From: Pseudorhodoferax sp. Leaf267
GTDB lineage: Bacteria > Pseudomonadota > Gammaproteobacteria > Burkholderiales > Burkholderiaceae_C
Assembly: GCF_001422405.1 (NCBI RefSeq)
Contig: NZ_LMMV01000027.1
Span: 228,738-292,737 of the forward strand
Length of the DNA: 64,000 nt
Direction: 5' to 3'
In this document: positions 44,160-52,842 of the stretch, one piece after another
Numbering within the stretch: position 1 is the first letter of the stretch
Layout of the letters: every line of letters begins with the position of its first letter
Translations under genes and position numbers: made by a program
The notes under the pieces: model-generated
Database searches by the model: none
What the model saw: only the letters and a program-made list of their open reading frames with translations
Told to the model about the DNA's origin: nothing

Positions 44160-44401
44160 CAGCCGCCCTCACGCTCTTCGATGATCAGCTGCGCGCCCGT
44201 CTTTCCATCGGGGCGCACGATGTGCAGCGGCTCGATCCGGCGCTTCCAGCTCGGCACTTTTTGCACGGCGTCGGCCTGCACCGGCACCAGGTCGGCCACC
44301 GGCTTGCCATGGCGCAGGATGCGCACGGTCTCGCCTTTTTCCACCAGGTCCAGCATGGCCGAGGCGTTGGCGCGGAATTCACTCAGGGATAGCATCTGCA
44401 T
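44156..44401 (-). CDS. Phd/YefM-family antitoxin
   Basis: 81 residues from the ATG at 44401 (44395 is also possible). LSLSEFRANASAMLDLVEKGETVRILRHGKPVADLVPV is the Phd/YefM DNA-binding half; the rest should bind the toxin. The apparent longer frame starts inside the palindrome at 44403-44427, which is better read as the operator. It overlaps the PIN gene by GTGA. Confidence 0.82.
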   Translation of the reverse strand: MQMLSLSEFRANASAMLDLVEKGETVRILRHGKPVADLVPVQADAVQKVPSWKRRIEPLHIVRPDGKTGAQLIIEEREGGW

Positions 44402-44402
44402 C

Positions 44403-44427
44403 TGTACAACTTTCTGGAATTTGTACA
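44403..44427. promoter_or_regulatory. Operator palindrome of the Phd/PIN module
   Basis: Perfect 7-base inverted repeat TGTACAA-N11-TTGTACA directly upstream of the antitoxin start. Phd-type antitoxins usually bind such palindromes. The spacing of 11 is the same as in the RHH module operator at 3725, though the arm sequences differ. Confidence 0.6.
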
Positions 44428-44475
44428 TTTTAGTCAGGCCCAGTCGCTCAAGCCTGCCTGTGCTCCAATCGCCGG

Positions 44476-45057
44476 ATGAAACTCCTGGTCTTCGCCGGCA
44501 GCACCCGGCAGCAATCGTTCAACCGCCGACTCGCGCGGGCCACGGCCGGCTTGGCGCGGGCCGCAGGCGCCGACGTCACGCACATCGAACTGGGCGACTT
44601 CGACGTCCCCATGTACAACGCCGACCTCGAAGCCGAGGCCACGCCGCCCGACGTGATCCGGCTCAAGCAGCTGATGTTCGCGCACGCGGCGTGGGTCATC
44701 TGCACGCCCGAGTACAACGCCAGCTACCCGGCCCTGCTCAAGAACACGCTGGACTGGGTGTCCAGCCCCGTCAAGGCCGACCCGGACTGGGCAGACGGCT
44801 TCAAGCCCACGCGTGGCAAGGTGGTCGGCGTGCTGTCGGCCTCCCCCGGCAGCCTGGGCGGCCTGCGCTCGCAAAGCCATCTGCTGCCGCTGCTGCACAA
44901 CCTGCACTGCTGGGTGGCGCCGCAGACCTACGCGCTGGGGCGGGCCGGGGAGGCCTTCGATGCCGACGGCGCACTCATCGGCGACCACCACCGCCAGCAA
45001 GTCCAGGCCGTGGTCGACCAGGTGCTGTGGGCCGGCGCCCGCCTGGCTGCTGCCTGA
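44476..45057 (+). CDS. NADPH-dependent FMN reductase
   Basis: 193 residues. FMN-binding flavodoxin-like start LLVFAGSTRQQSFNRRLA, the CTPEYNASYPALLKNTLDWVS motif and LSASPGSLGGLRSQSHL are characteristic of NADPH-dependent FMN/chromate reductase proteins (PF03358). It reduces FMN or quinone-type acceptors. Divergent from the toxin-antitoxin-mnmG unit across 48 bp (44428-44475), and immediately followed by the YkgJ-like gene (stop TGA and ATG adjacent). Confidence 0.9.
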   Translation: MKLLVFAGSTRQQSFNRRLARATAGLARAAGADVTHIELGDFDVPMYNADLEAEATPPDVIRLKQLMFAHAAWVICTPEYNASYPALLKNTLDWVSSPVKADPDWADGFKPTRGKVVGVLSASPGSLGGLRSQSHLLPLLHNLHCWVAPQTYALGRAGEAFDADGALIGDHHRQQVQAVVDQVLWAGARLAAA

Positions 45058-45321
45058 ATGGACTGCCGCAGCGGCTGCGGCGCCTGCTGCATCGCGCCCT
45101 CCATCTCCTCGCCCATCCCGGGCATGCCGCAGGGCAAGCCGGCAGGCGTGCGTTGCGTGCAGCTCACGCACGACCTGCGCTGTGCGGTCTTCGGCCAACC
45201 GGGGCGCCCGGCCTGCTGCGCCGGGCTGTCGGCGTCGGCCGAGATGTGTGGTGCCGACCGCGCCGGGGCCCTGCACTGGCTCACGCAGCTGGAGTCCGCG
45301 ACCGCGCCTTCATCCGGCTGA
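45058..45321 (+). CDS. YkgJ-family cysteine cluster protein
   Basis: 87 residues with a cysteine-rich pattern: [11 protein letters not shown] at the start, then CVQL and C in [17 protein letters not shown] and EMCG. It resembles the YkgJ/UPF0153 zinc or iron-sulfur cluster family. Starts directly after the FMN reductase stop, so the two may be functionally linked in redox metabolism. Metal and role are unknown. Confidence 0.75.
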   Translation: MDCRSGCGACCIAPSISSPIPGMPQGKPAGVRCVQLTHDLRCAVFGQPGRPACCAGLSASAEMCGADRAGALHWLTQLESATAPSSG

Positions 45322-45367
45322 AGCGCCCTGCGCCCGGTGCGATGCCAGCACCGCCGCAGGCCAGTCC

Positions 45368-45508
45368 GTGCACGCGCGCAGCCGCGGCGACGACGGCGGC
45401 CACAGCGTGAACCGGCCCTGCGGCCTGGCGCGCTTGGCCATGCCCGGCTGCGCTGCCTACGCCGCGATGAAAGGCGGCCCCGAGGCCGCGTGCAGCATCT
45501 TCCTGTGA
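45368..45508 (+). CDS. possible small hypothetical protein
   Basis: A 46-residue frame from a GTG, with three Cys (CGLARLAMPGC, EAACS) and a Gly/Arg-rich N-terminus. No clear ribosome binding site and no family. It lies in the 200-bp gap between the YkgJ-like gene and the convergent GGDEF/EAL gene, ending 16 bases before it. May be chance. Confidence 0.2.
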   Translation: MHARSRGDDGGHSVNRPCGLARLAMPGCAAYAAMKGGPEAACSIFL

Positions 45509-45524
45509 AGCGGCTCGCCGGCCC

Positions 45525-48506
45525 TCAGTAGCCGGAGGGGCGGAAGCTCTTGTGCCGCACCATCTGGCTCCAGCAGGCGTCCAGGATGACGTTGCGCAGG
45601 GCCTCCGGGTCGACCGGCTTGCTCAAGAAGTGCGCGGCGCCGCCCACGTTGATGGCATCGCGCAGCACATGCGGGTCGTTGCTGGCCGTCACCAGCACCC
45701 GCACGGTCTGCGGCATCAGCCTGCGGATCTGGCCCAGCAGCTGGATGCCGTTCTCGCCGGGCAGCCAGTGGTCGACGATGGCCACGGCATAGGGGTACTT
45801 GTGGAACAGCTCGACCGCCTGCTCGGCGCTGGAGGCGCTCACCACCTTCACGCCGAACGAGACCAGCAGGTTCTCCATGATGCGCAGCGTGACCTCTTCG
45901 TCCTCCACCAGCAGCACCACGGGCAGCGCGTCACGCTGCATGAAGGTGGCCGGGTCCAGCAGCGTGGGCTGGTCGAAGAGCCGCTCCACGGCCTCGGCCG
46001 TCTGCGGGCGCGCCATCCAGTAGCCCTGGATCTCGTCCACGTCCAGCGAGTACAGCAACACAGCCTCGTCCTCGGTCTCCACGCCCTCGGCGATGGCGCG
46101 CATGTTCAGGTTGTGCGCCAGCTGGATCACGGCGGCCACGATGGCCCGGTCCTGCGGGTTCTTCATGAGGCCGCGCACGAAGGACTGGTCCACCTTCAGC
46201 CGGTCGGCAGGGAAGCGCTTCAGATAGCCCAGGTTGGAGTAGCCCGTGCCGAAATCGTCGATGGCCAGCAGGATGCCGGCGCTCTTGAGGTCACGCATGA
46301 GCTCCAGCGCCGCGTTCGGGTCGCGCATCGACAGGCTTTCGGTCACCTCCAGCTCCAGGTAGCCGGCCGGGATGCCGTAGCGCGCCATGGTCGAGGTGAG
46401 CTCGGCCTTGAAGCCCGGATCCGAGAACTTGGTGGCCGCCAGGTTCACCGCCGTGCGGATCCAGCCGTAGCCCTTGCGATGCCAGTGCTGCATCTGCCGG
46501 CAGGCTGCGTTCAGTACGAAGGCATCGAGCGCGTCGATGAGCTTGGACTCCTCGGCCAAGCCGATGAACTGCCCCGGCATCAGGAAGCCGTAGTGCGGCG
46601 AGTCCCAGCGCAGCAGCGCCTCCAGGCTGACCAGGGTGCCGGTCTCGAAGTCCACCTGCGGCTGGTAGTGCAGCACCAGTTCCTCGCGCTCGATGCCCTC
46701 GCGCAGCCGCGACTCCATCTGCACGCGCACGTCGATCGCATCCTGCATCTCGGGCGAGAAGAAGCACACGCCAGAACCGCCCCGCCCCTTGGCCTGGTAC
46801 ATGGCGATGTCGGCGCGCTTGAGCAGCGTCTCGGTGTCCTGGCCATGCTCGGGGTACACGGCCACCCCCACGCTGCCGCCCAGCGTATGGTGTTCGCCGC
46901 CCAGCTTCACGGGCGCGTTCAGGGCCTGGCTGATGCGCGCGCCCATGGCCTGCACGTCGGCGCGGCCCAGGCCCGCGCAGGCCACGACGAATTCGTCGCC
47001 ACCCAGCCGGGCCACGGTGTCGCCGCCACGCGCCAGCGCCACCAGGCGCCGGGCCATCTCGCACAGCACCTTGTCGCCCGCGCTATGGCCCAGGCTGTCG
47101 TTGATCTGCTTGAACTTGTCCAGGTCGATGAAGAACAGCACCACCTCGTGCTGCTCGCGCCTGGCCTGCGCGATGGCCTGGCCCACGCGGTCCAGCAGCA
47201 GCACGCGGTTGGGCAGGTCAGTGAGGCCGTCGTGCGTGGCCTGGTAGTGCAACGCGTCCTCGTGCCGGCGCTGCTCGGTGATGTCGACACAGACCGCGAT
47301 GTAGCGCACCACCTCGCCCGCAGCGTCCTTGAGCGGCACGATGGCCGCGTCCACCCAGTACAACGCACCCTCGTTGGCCCGGTTGCAGATCACATCGCGC
47401 CAGATCTCGCCGCGACCGATGGTCTCCCACATCTTGCTGAAGAAGGCCCGGCTGTGGGCGTTGGAGTTCACGATGCGGTGGTCCTGCCCCAGCAGCGCCT
47501 CGCGCCGGTAGCCGCTGATCGCGACGAACTTGTCGTTCACCTGCACGATGCGGCCGCTGCGGTCGGTCACCGACACCAGCGCATGCTGGTCGATGCCGCG
47601 CATGTAGGTCGACAGCTCGGCGAAGGCCTGCTCCACGCCCTGCTGCGCATTGAGCCGCTCGTTGGCGCTGCGCGCGTCCAGCGCCACGCGGGCCAGTTCC
47701 AGCTTGGCGCGGCGCAGGCTCGTGCGTTGCAGGCCGATGCGCCAGTTGAACCAGACCATCGCCACGAAGCTGGCCAGCAGGATCGCGAAGAAGAACACCG
47801 TGGCCTGCCTGATCTGCCGGCCCGCCACCGCCTGGCTCTCGTCCAGCGGAATCGTGACCGACAGCCCGCCCATGAGCTGGTGCAGCGCGAAGGGCTGGAC
47901 CGGCGCCAGGCCGCTGGCCGTGCGCAAGGCCATGACGGCTGGCGTGCGCTCGTAGGCGTTGTGACAGGCGATGCAGGCCGGCTGCGACGCCGGGTCGGCC
48001 GCCAGGTAGCGCAGCACACGGCGACCGCCCTGCTCCTCGATGCGCGAGACCGCCGTCCATGTGATGGGGCCTGTGGGCGCGGCCTGGTTCTGCCGCTCCA
48101 GCTGCGGCCAGGCCCACCGCAGGAAGTCGTCGTTCAGGCCACGCGCGGGCTCCAGGTTCCATGGGCTGACGGGCGTGAATTCAAACAGCTGGTCCTCGGC
48201 TGCCGCCGCGCCAGGCCCGCTGAACGTCATGAAATGCGGCGGCAGGCTCGCCTGGCCGGTCGCGGGGTCACGCGCTAGCGTGCCGTCCGGCTGCAGCTGG
48301 CCGGCGATGCGCTGCGCATAGACCGAACGCAACTCGGCCGCCTGGCTGGCTACGACCTTGGCGATGCTCAAGGCCTGGTGCTCCACGGTCTTGTTGACCG
48401 CATCGCGCACGACCAGGTAGCCCAGCCCACAGGCCAGCGCGAACACGCCGGTCAGGATGACCACGGTTCTCGAACGCAAGCCGGCGAGGCCCGAACCTGG
48501 TGACAT
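45525..48506 (-). CDS. DUF3365/PAS/GGDEF/EAL/receiver protein
   Basis: 993 residues. N-terminal TM (about 13-33), a periplasmic domain with a c-type heme motif C178-I-A-C-H182 (DUF3365/Tll0287-like), second TM (about 236-255), a PAS domain (about 300-415), GGDEF at 502-506 with the inhibitory RxxD site at 493-496, an EAL domain (EALLRW at 629-634), and a C-terminal receiver (VVLLVEDEE, IVDHWLPGENG, phospho-acceptor near 912). It can in principle make and break cyclic-di-GMP, sensing a redox or gas signal through heme. It is divergent from nothing nearby and has no partner kinase adjacent. Confidence 0.9.
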   Translation of the reverse strand: MSPGSGLAGLRSRTVVILTGVFALACGLGYLVVRDAVNKTVEHQALSIAKVVASQAAELRSVYAQRIAGQLQPDGTLARDPATGQASLPPHFMTFSGPGAAAAEDQLFEFTPVSPWNLEPARGLNDDFLRWAWPQLERQNQAAPTGPITWTAVSRIEEQGGRRVLRYLAADPASQPACIACHNAYERTPAVMALRTASGLAPVQPFALHQLMGGLSVTIPLDESQAVAGRQIRQATVFFFAILLASFVAMVWFNWRIGLQRTSLRRAKLELARVALDARSANERLNAQQGVEQAFAELSTYMRGIDQHALVSVTDRSGRIVQVNDKFVAISGYRREALLGQDHRIVNSNAHSRAFFSKMWETIGRGEIWRDVICNRANEGALYWVDAAIVPLKDAAGEVVRYIAVCVDITEQRRHEDALHYQATHDGLTDLPNRVLLLDRVGQAIAQARREQHEVVLFFIDLDKFKQINDSLGHSAGDKVLCEMARRLVALARGGDTVARLGGDEFVVACAGLGRADVQAMGARISQALNAPVKLGGEHHTLGGSVGVAVYPEHGQDTETLLKRADIAMYQAKGRGGSGVCFFSPEMQDAIDVRVQMESRLREGIEREELVLHYQPQVDFETGTLVSLEALLRWDSPHYGFLMPGQFIGLAEESKLIDALDAFVLNAACRQMQHWHRKGYGWIRTAVNLAATKFSDPGFKAELTSTMARYGIPAGYLELEVTESLSMRDPNAALELMRDLKSAGILLAIDDFGTGYSNLGYLKRFPADRLKVDQSFVRGLMKNPQDRAIVAAVIQLAHNLNMRAIAEGVETEDEAVLLYSLDVDEIQGYWMARPQTAEAVERLFDQPTLLDPATFMQRDALPVVLLVEDEEVTLRIMENLLVSFGVKVVSASSAEQAVELFHKYPYAVAIVDHWLPGENGIQLLGQIRRLMPQTVRVLVTASNDPHVLRDAINVGGAAHFLSKPVDPEALRNVILDACWSQMVRHKSFRPSGY

Positions 48507-48654
48507 GCTCCCTCCACCGCGCTGCGTGGAGCGGCAGGCCCCGCAGGGTGCCCGCCGCGCGCAGTCACGCTATTTGCAGATGGCAGCTGCGGCGACACCT
48601 CTTCGCGGTGAAGCAAAGGCCGCGGCAGCCTGGCCGCTGCATTCTAGGAGGCTG

Positions 48655-49512
48655 TCAGGCGACGATGCGCAAGGGCGTGACGTTGGACTTCTGCGCCGCA
48701 AGCTCAGTGGCCTGCGCTGGGTCATAGGGGGTCTCGCGCACGACGATGTCCTTGCTGGTCAGTGCGGCCGAGCCGAACAAGGTGGCAAAGGCCACGTCCT
48801 TGGCGTCGCGCCCCGTGCCCACCCGCACCAGCCGCTCCACGGGCGCCATGCGCGTGGGGTCGAACAGCACCCAGCGGCCGTCCAGCCAGGCTTCGAACAC
48901 GGCATGGAAGTCCTGCGGTGGCTCGTCGAAAAAGACGTAGCCGGCCACCAGTCGCGCCGGGATGTTGAGCGCACGGCAGAAGGTGATGCCCAGATGGGCG
49001 AAGTCGCGGCACACGCCCTGGCGCTGCACGAAGATCTGCTGCGCAGTCGTCGTCGCATCACTGGAGCCGGCCACGTACTCGATGTTCTCGTGGATCCAGT
49101 CGGAGACCGCCTGCACGCGCGCCACGCCGGGCGGCGCTTTGCAGAATTGCTTCTGCGCGGCGTTGGCCAGCAGATCCGACTCGCAGTAGCGCGTCGGCGA
49201 CAGGAAGTGCAGCACTTCGTCCGGCACCTCGTTCACAGGCGACTCGCCCAGGTCTGGTGGGGGTGGCACGTAGCCAACCTCGACCTGCGCCGTGTAGGCG
49301 ATGGTCAGCGGTCCGGGCACGGCGTCGAAGCGCACGAAACGGTTGCCTTTGGCGGCGTCGTGGTAGTCGTGCAGCGGCAGTGCGGGCTCGACCAGCAGTC
49401 GCTCCTCGCGCACATGCTGGCCCACGTGCCGTGCCGCCTGCAGGTGCAGGCAGAAATGCGTCGGGGTTTTAACTTCGTAGGACAGCTTCACCGAAATGTC
49501 GGACAGGAACAT
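48655..49512 (-). CDS. Transglutaminase-like cysteine protease family protein
   Basis: 284 residues. Bacterial transglutaminase-like N-terminal region (VKLSYEVKTPTHFCLHLQA), then the catalytic triad: RQGVCRDFAHLG (Cys), DFHAVFEAW (His) and VLFDPTRMAPVER (Asp). These proteins are probably cytoplasmic proteases or amide hydrolases; no signal peptide is visible. ATG at 49512 begins with MFLSDISVKLSYE, the usual start of this group; the longer upstream frame is not supported. Confidence 0.82.
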   Translation of the reverse strand: MFLSDISVKLSYEVKTPTHFCLHLQAARHVGQHVREERLLVEPALPLHDYHDAAKGNRFVRFDAVPGPLTIAYTAQVEVGYVPPPPDLGESPVNEVPDEVLHFLSPTRYCESDLLANAAQKQFCKAPPGVARVQAVSDWIHENIEYVAGSSDATTTAQQIFVQRQGVCRDFAHLGITFCRALNIPARLVAGYVFFDEPPQDFHAVFEAWLDGRWVLFDPTRMAPVERLVRVGTGRDAKDVAFATLFGSAALTSKDIVVRETPYDPAQATELAAQKSNVTPLRIVA

Positions 49513-49555
49513 GGCACGCACCGAGTGAGTAAAAAAGCGAAGACCCGGGTACGGG

Positions 49556-49774
49556 TCAGGCACGCTGCAGCGCACGGCCGCGCGGCCCAGCGTGGTCGGC
49601 ATGCGCCCTGGCGGCGCGAGCTGCTGCCCGCCGGCCGGTTGGTGGTGCGCCGTCGGGCCACCAGGAGGCGGTCGTCACGTCCAGCACACGGCGCACGCGC
49701 TGTGCAGGGCTGTCCAGCCAGGCCTGCAGCTGGTCGTAGCGCCCATTGCCGAGCGCCCTGCACACCGTTTCCAT
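49556..49774 (-). CDS. hypothetical small protein
   Basis: 72 residues from the ATG at 49774, which lies 4 bases after the DUF1328 stop (49779). The first 40 residues (VCRALGNGRYDQLQAWLDSPAQRVRRVLDVTTASW) look protein-like, while the Arg-rich tail (GRRAAARAARAHADH) is low-complexity. No family recognised. Could be a real small gene translated with DUF1328 or a chance frame. Confidence 0.35.
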   Translation of the reverse strand: METVCRALGNGRYDQLQAWLDSPAQRVRRVLDVTTASWWPDGAPPTGRRAAARAARAHADHAGPRGRALQRA

Positions 49775-49778
49775 CCCG

Positions 49779-49964
49779 TCAGTCCAATACCTTCTTGGCG
49801 GCGCCCACGCCCAGCGCGGCCAGCACCACGAACAGGACCGCCAGGATGAGGAACAAACCGAACAGCACCTTGGCGATGCCAGCGGCACCCGCGGCCACGC
49901 CGCCGAAACCCAGGCCCCCCGCCACCAGGGCGATGAGCGCAAAAATGATGGCCCACTTCAACAT
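49779..49964 (-). CDS. DUF1328 small membrane protein
   Basis: 61 residues: [20 protein letters not shown] and [26 protein letters not shown], two hydrophobic segments with glycine-rich turns. This is the DUF1328 pattern, typical of short proteins induced in stationary or stress conditions; function unknown. Ribosome binding site GGAG lies in the upstream region. Confidence 0.88.
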   Translation of the reverse strand: MLKWAIIFALIALVAGGLGFGGVAAGAAGIAKVLFGLFLILAVLFVVLAALGVGAAKKVLD

Positions 49965-50155
49965 GTTCGACTCCTTTGAGCGGCCACGCCGCGATGTGAA
50001 GCAACTTTAGGCAGCCTCGCGCGCACGCCACATCGGCGGCCAGCACGGGGATGTGTAGGACAAGCGCGCGGGGGCCTGCAGCGGGCGCAGAGCCGGTGGC
50101 ACACTACCCGGCCGTGACGGCCGTCACGCCCAAGATCACCTCTCAGGACCCAGCC

Positions 50156-50764
50156 ATGAAGCTCTACTACTCTCCCGGCGCCTGTTCGCTCTCACCCCAT
50201 ATCGCCCTGCGCGAAGCCGGCATCGCCTTCGAAGCCGTCAAGGCCCCGACCAAGACGCACCAGCTCGACGATGGCACCGACTACTACACCCTCAACCCGC
50301 TCGGCTACGTGCCGATGCTGGAGTTGGACGACGGCACGCGCCTGACCGAAGGCCCGGCCATCGTGCAGTACATCGCCGACCAGTCGCCCACCAAGAACCT
50401 GGCACCGGCCAACGGCACGCTGGCGCGCTATCGCCTGCAGTCGCTGCTGAACTTCATCGGCACCGAGTTGCACAAGAACTACGGGCCGCTGTTCAGCCCG
50501 GCCACGCCCGACGCGTACAAGACCGCCTTGCGCGAGAAGCTCGCGTCGCGCTACAAGTGGGTCGACGAACAGCTGGCCGGCAAGGACTACCTGACCGGCG
50601 ATCACTTCTCGGTGGCCGACGGCTACCTGTTCACCGTCACCAACTGGGCCAAGCCACTGGGCCTGGACCTGTCGGCCTACGCCAATGTCGCGGCCTTCAT
50701 GGCGCGCGTGGCCGCACGCCCTGCCGTGCAGGAAGCGCTCAAGGCCGAAGGCCTCGCCAAGTAA
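50156..50764 (+). CDS. Glutathione S-transferase
   Basis: 202 residues. MKLYYSPGACSLSPHIALREAGIAFEAVKAP is the beta-class GST N-terminus, with the conserved Cys/Ser active-site region and NPLGYVPMLELDDG (cis-proline) and LTEGPAIVQYIAD for glutathione binding. C-terminal all-helical domain DYLTGDHFSVADGYLF. It conjugates glutathione to electrophiles. GGAC before the ATG is a weak ribosome site. Followed at 125 bp by the OYE gene on the same strand. Confidence 0.92.
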   Translation: MKLYYSPGACSLSPHIALREAGIAFEAVKAPTKTHQLDDGTDYYTLNPLGYVPMLELDDGTRLTEGPAIVQYIADQSPTKNLAPANGTLARYRLQSLLNFIGTELHKNYGPLFSPATPDAYKTALREKLASRYKWVDEQLAGKDYLTGDHFSVADGYLFTVTNWAKPLGLDLSAYANVAAFMARVAARPAVQEALKAEGLAK

Positions 50765-50889
50765 ACCGGCACGGCAGTGCCAGGGCCCGCGCGGCCCTTG
50801 CAATGCAGCCCGTCGACCCCACGTCGGTTCTTTGCGCGCGCCGCCCGGACCGGCGGCCGCGGTCCCGAAGAACAACCTCTGGAGAGTCG

Positions 50890-51990
50890 ATGCCTTCCCT
50901 GTTTGATGCAACCCAGGCCGGAAGCCTGCACCTGGCCAACCGCGTCGTCATGGCGCCGCTCACGCGCAACCGCTCGCCGGGCGCCGTGCCGTCCGCGCTG
51001 ACGGTCGAGTACTACCGCCAGCGCGCCAGTGCCGGCCTGATCGTGACCGAGGCCACGGCCATCAGCGCCCAGGGCCAGGGCTACGCCGATGTGCCGGGCC
51101 TGTATGGCAAGGATCAGCTGGACGGCTGGCGCAAAGTCACCGATGCCGTGCACGCCGCCGGCGGCCAGATCGTGACCCAGCTCTGGCACGTGGGCCGCAT
51201 CTCGCATGTGGAACTGCAGCCCGGCCATCAGGCCCCGGTCGCGCCCTCGGCCATCGCCGCCAAGGCCAAGACCTACCTGCTACGCGACGGCCAGGGCAGC
51301 TTTGTTGAAACCTCGGTGCCGCGTGCGCTGTCGGCCGACGAGCTGCCCGGCATCGTCAACGACTTCCGGCTCGCGGCCCGCGCCGCGCGCGACAGCGGCT
51401 TCGACGGCGTGGAGATCCACGGCGCCAACGGCTATTTGCTCGACCAGTTCCTCAAGCTCGGCGCCAACCACCGCACGGACCATTACGGCGGCAGCATCGC
51501 CAACCGCGCGCGCCTGATGCTCGAAGTCGTGCGCGCGGTCGTGGCCGAGATCGGCGGCGGCCGCGTGGGCCTGCGCCTGTCGCCCGTCACGCCGGCCAAC
51601 GACATCTCCGACCCGGACCCGCAGCCGCTGTTCGACTATCTCGCGGCCGAGCTCGCGCCGCTGGGCCTGGCCTACATCCACGTCATCGAGGGCGCGACCG
51701 GCGGCCCGCGCGAGATCGCGGACCGGCCTTTCGACTACGGCAAGTTCAAGGCCGCCTACCGGGCCGCGGGTGGCAAGGCGGCCTGGATGGTCAACAACGG
51801 CTACGACCGCAGGCTGGCCGACCAGGCCCTGGCCGACGGCGCCGACCTCGTGGCCTTCGGCCGGCCCTTCATCTCCAATCCCGACCTGGTGCACCGCCTG
51901 CGCGAGAACGCACCACTGCAGCCGCTGGACAAGAACACGCTGTACGGCGGCGGCGCCGAGGGCTACACCGACTACCCCACGCTCACCTGA
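50890..51990 (+). CDS. Old yellow enzyme-family alkene reductase (NemA-like)
   Basis: 366 residues. FMN-binding TIM barrel with NRVVMAPLTRNRSPGAVPSALTVEYYRQRASAGLIVTEATAIS, the QLWHVGRISH loop, EIHGANGYLLDQFLKLGANHRTDHYGGSIANRARLMLEVV and DLVAFGRPFISNPDLV. NAD(P)H-dependent reduction of activated alkenes, nitrate esters or nitro groups. ATG at 50890 gives MPSLFDATQAGSLHL. The gene ends 18 bases before the bidirectional terminator. Confidence 0.93.
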   Translation: MPSLFDATQAGSLHLANRVVMAPLTRNRSPGAVPSALTVEYYRQRASAGLIVTEATAISAQGQGYADVPGLYGKDQLDGWRKVTDAVHAAGGQIVTQLWHVGRISHVELQPGHQAPVAPSAIAAKAKTYLLRDGQGSFVETSVPRALSADELPGIVNDFRLAARAARDSGFDGVEIHGANGYLLDQFLKLGANHRTDHYGGSIANRARLMLEVVRAVVAEIGGGRVGLRLSPVTPANDISDPDPQPLFDYLAAELAPLGLAYIHVIEGATGGPREIADRPFDYGKFKAAYRAAGGKAAWMVNNGYDRRLADQALADGADLVAFGRPFISNPDLVHRLRENAPLQPLDKNTLYGGGAEGYTDYPTLT

Positions 51991-52008
51991 ACTGGCGTAG
52001 CGACCAAG

Positions 52009-52039
52009 CAAAACGCCGGCAGGATCTGCCGGCGTTTTG
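52009..52039. terminator. Bidirectional rho-independent terminator
   Basis: Perfect 13-bp inverted repeat CAAAACGCCGGCA-GGATC-TGCCGGCGTTTTG (52009-52021 and 52027-52039). A GC-rich stem core with A/T tracts at both ends serves both the alkene reductase gene (plus) and the bactofilin gene (minus), which converge here. Confidence 0.88.
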
Positions 52040-52070
52040 TCTTGTGCGCGGCCACGCAGGCCGCTGCAGC

Positions 52071-52643
52071 TCAGGCCGCGGCCAGTGCCGGCTTGCCGCT
52101 CTTGGTGGGAGCCGCCGCGCCGAACGTGATCTCGCCGGACAGCTGGCCGCCCTCTTCGATCACGATCTTGCCGTAGCGGATCTTGCCCGTGACCTTGCCG
52201 GTGGCAAAGATGGTGAGCTTGTCGCGCACCACCAGGTCGCCATCGAACGCGCCTCGGATCTCTGCCAGGTCGACCTCGGCCTTGCCGTTGAACGCACCCT
52301 GTTCGGCGATCTGCATCAGGCGCGAGTCCATCGTCGCCTCGACCGTGCCCTCCACGACCAGGGTGTCGCAGTCGGTGATCTCCACACCCTTCAGCTTGAT
52401 GTTGGGGCCGACGATCAGCTTGCTGCCGGGCTCCTTGGCAGGCGCACCCGTCGCCGCGCTTGCGGATGCCGTGCTGGGGGTCGACGGGGTGGTGCTGGTG
52501 CTGGGTTCGGTCACGGTGCGTACCGGTGAGGGCGTGGTCGATGCGGACGGCGCAAAGGAGGACGGGTTGTTCTGCGGCGTGCTGGAACGTGGGGTCAGGG
52601 GTTCGTTTTCGCGCTTGCCGAAAAAGGGTGATTGCAGAGCCAC
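52071..52643 (-). CDS. Bactofilin-family cytoskeletal protein
   Basis: 190 residues. A Ser/Thr/Pro-rich disordered N-terminus (about 1-70) precedes the bactofilin beta-helix: SKLIVGPNIKLKGVEITDCDTLVVEGTVEATMDSRLMQIAEQGAFNGKAEVDLAEIRGAFDGDLVVRDKLTIFATGKVTGKIRYGKIVIEEGGQLSGEI with repeating hydrophobic triangles. Polymer-forming scaffold that affects cell shape or envelope localisation. The start is GTG at 52643: the upstream AGGAGGA is placed correctly only for this codon; the TTG at 52661 lies before it. Confidence 0.85.
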   Translation of the reverse strand: MALQSPFFGKRENEPLTPRSSTPQNNPSSFAPSASTTPSPVRTVTEPSTSTTPSTPSTASASAATGAPAKEPGSKLIVGPNIKLKGVEITDCDTLVVEGTVEATMDSRLMQIAEQGAFNGKAEVDLAEIRGAFDGDLVVRDKLTIFATGKVTGKIRYGKIVIEEGGQLSGEITFGAAAPTKSGKPALAAA

Positions 52644-52801
52644 TGGGCTTCCTCCGGACAAAAGGCCATCCTAAAGAACATCCGGGGCAAAAGCGCCATT
52701 GCCCCTGCAAGTTCTGTAACCAAAGCCTGGGCCCGCAGCACGCACCAAAGCGTTCATCCTCAGCGGCGCACGTGCCGGATGGATGCACCTGCGCGGTGCT
52801 T

Positions 52802-52836
52802 TTTGTACGCATTCGTTGCACGGCATTGCGTACAAA
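52802..52836. promoter_or_regulatory. Operator palindrome upstream of the polyamine-type ABC operon
   Basis: Perfect 10-base inverted repeat TTTGTACGCA-N15-TGCGTACAAA (52802-52811 and 52827-52836), ending six bases before the ATG at 52843. Each arm holds the GTAC core typical of FCD-type GntR sites. The GntR regulator at the end of the same operon is the most likely ligand. Confidence 0.55.
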
Positions 52837-52842
52837 GCTGGC

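Noticed and set aside
45552..48278. Plus-strand open frame of 908 residues over the GGDEF/EAL gene
   Set aside because: Shadow of the recognisable minus-strand multidomain protein; low-complexity composition.
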